DNA of 64,000 nucleotides, taken from assembly GCA_903837345.1 (NCBI GenBank), contig CAILUG010000041.1, positions 18,727 to 82,726 of the forward strand, written 5' to 3'. Below the pieces are notes generated by a model. The model worked only from the letters and a program-made list of their open reading frames with translations. It ran no database searches and was not told where the DNA came from. The stretch comes from an uncultured Gammaproteobacteria bacterium (GTDB lineage Bacteria; Pseudomonadota; Gammaproteobacteria; Pseudomonadales; Pseudohongiellaceae). A program made the position numbers and the translations under genes. Shown one piece after another: positions 63,975 to 64,000 of this stretch. Positions within the stretch are counted from its first letter, which is position 1. Each line of letters opens with the position of its first letter.

Positions 63975-64000
63975 ATGGATATTATTGTCGAAATTCGCAG
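63975..64000 (+). mobile_element. Start of an IS21-like transposase (cut by window end)
   Basis: An ATG at 63975 after GGAG (nine bases) opens a frame reading MDIIVEIR before the window ends. This resembles the N-terminus of IS21-type IstA proteins. Eight codons are too few to be certain. Confidence 0.4.

Noticed and set aside
1..64000. tRNA, rRNA, CRISPR arrays and prophage genes
   Set aside because: No cloverleaf, rRNA segment, regular spacer-repeat pattern or phage structural gene was recognised by eye; short ncRNAs cannot be excluded.

Overview
The window looks like chromosome of an aerobic, moderately GC-rich gammaproteobacterium. The evidence is an Hsp33 gene, an SrmB-like DEAD-box helicase, an OxyR with the Cys199/Cys208 pair, a CysB-type regulator and a complete phoBR-pst-phoU locus. 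No rRNA, tRNA or CRISPR array was recognised. The only sign of a transposon is at the extreme right edge. I did not identify the genus.

Left part (1-28.9 kb). A minus-strand operon encodes a DUF4266 lipoprotein, a DUF3570 outer-membrane barrel, an ApbE-type flavin transferase and an RTX/Ig-like secreted protein that runs off the left edge. It is followed by hslO, a DEAD-box helicase, a TonB-dependent receptor, a small serine hydrolase, a class II amidotransferase, a molbindin and a PAS/GAF/HD-GYP protein. Next come a MarR-tannase pair and an operon of octaheme cytochrome c, HupE and a membrane-anchored protein. Beyond these lie a cysB-chrA operon, oxyR divergent from an amino-acid permease, a hybrid histidine kinase paired with a second ApbE, a cytochrome c' lipoprotein behind an FNR/ANR-like box, and an ECF sigma/anti-sigma pair. 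A 33-bp element recurs 56-68 bp upstream of three minus-strand genes (TonB receptor, molbindin, cysB). It looks like a shared promoter/operator, possibly that of CysB.

Middle (28.9-44.7 kb). The phosphate regulon reads phoB-phoR-pstS-pstC-pstA-pstB-phoU on the minus strand and ends in an imelysin-type lipoprotein gene. Upstream lies a tight four-gene set: OprB-like porin, GDT1/UPF0016 cation exporter, His-rich CDF transporter and PAP2 phosphatase. Divergent from it is a 1333-residue Pls/PosA-type non-ribosomal peptide synthetase with one A-T module followed by three membrane/beta-helix modules, the architecture of epsilon-poly-lysine synthetase.

Right part (44.7-63 kb). This is an accessory, probably catabolic, island dominated by exported proteins. 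It holds four members of a secreted family with a GHWEGD-like motif and three AHH(S/G)-type (DUF6152-like) proteins, two of these being joined in one fusion gene. It also holds a DUF1592-DUF1552-dihaem cytochrome operon, an ankyrin protein, a Tat-lipoprotein plus GMC oxidoreductase plus exported class II aldolase operon, a periplasmic cupin, a VanA-like Rieske oxygenase with a stand-alone ferredoxin, and a DcuB-type dicarboxylate transporter. Together these suggest periplasmic oxidation of a small organic, possibly aromatic or polyol, compound. The substrate cannot be read from sequence.

Right edge (62.9-64 kb). A Fic-domain gene has lost its 5' end next to what looks like the start of an IS21-like element.
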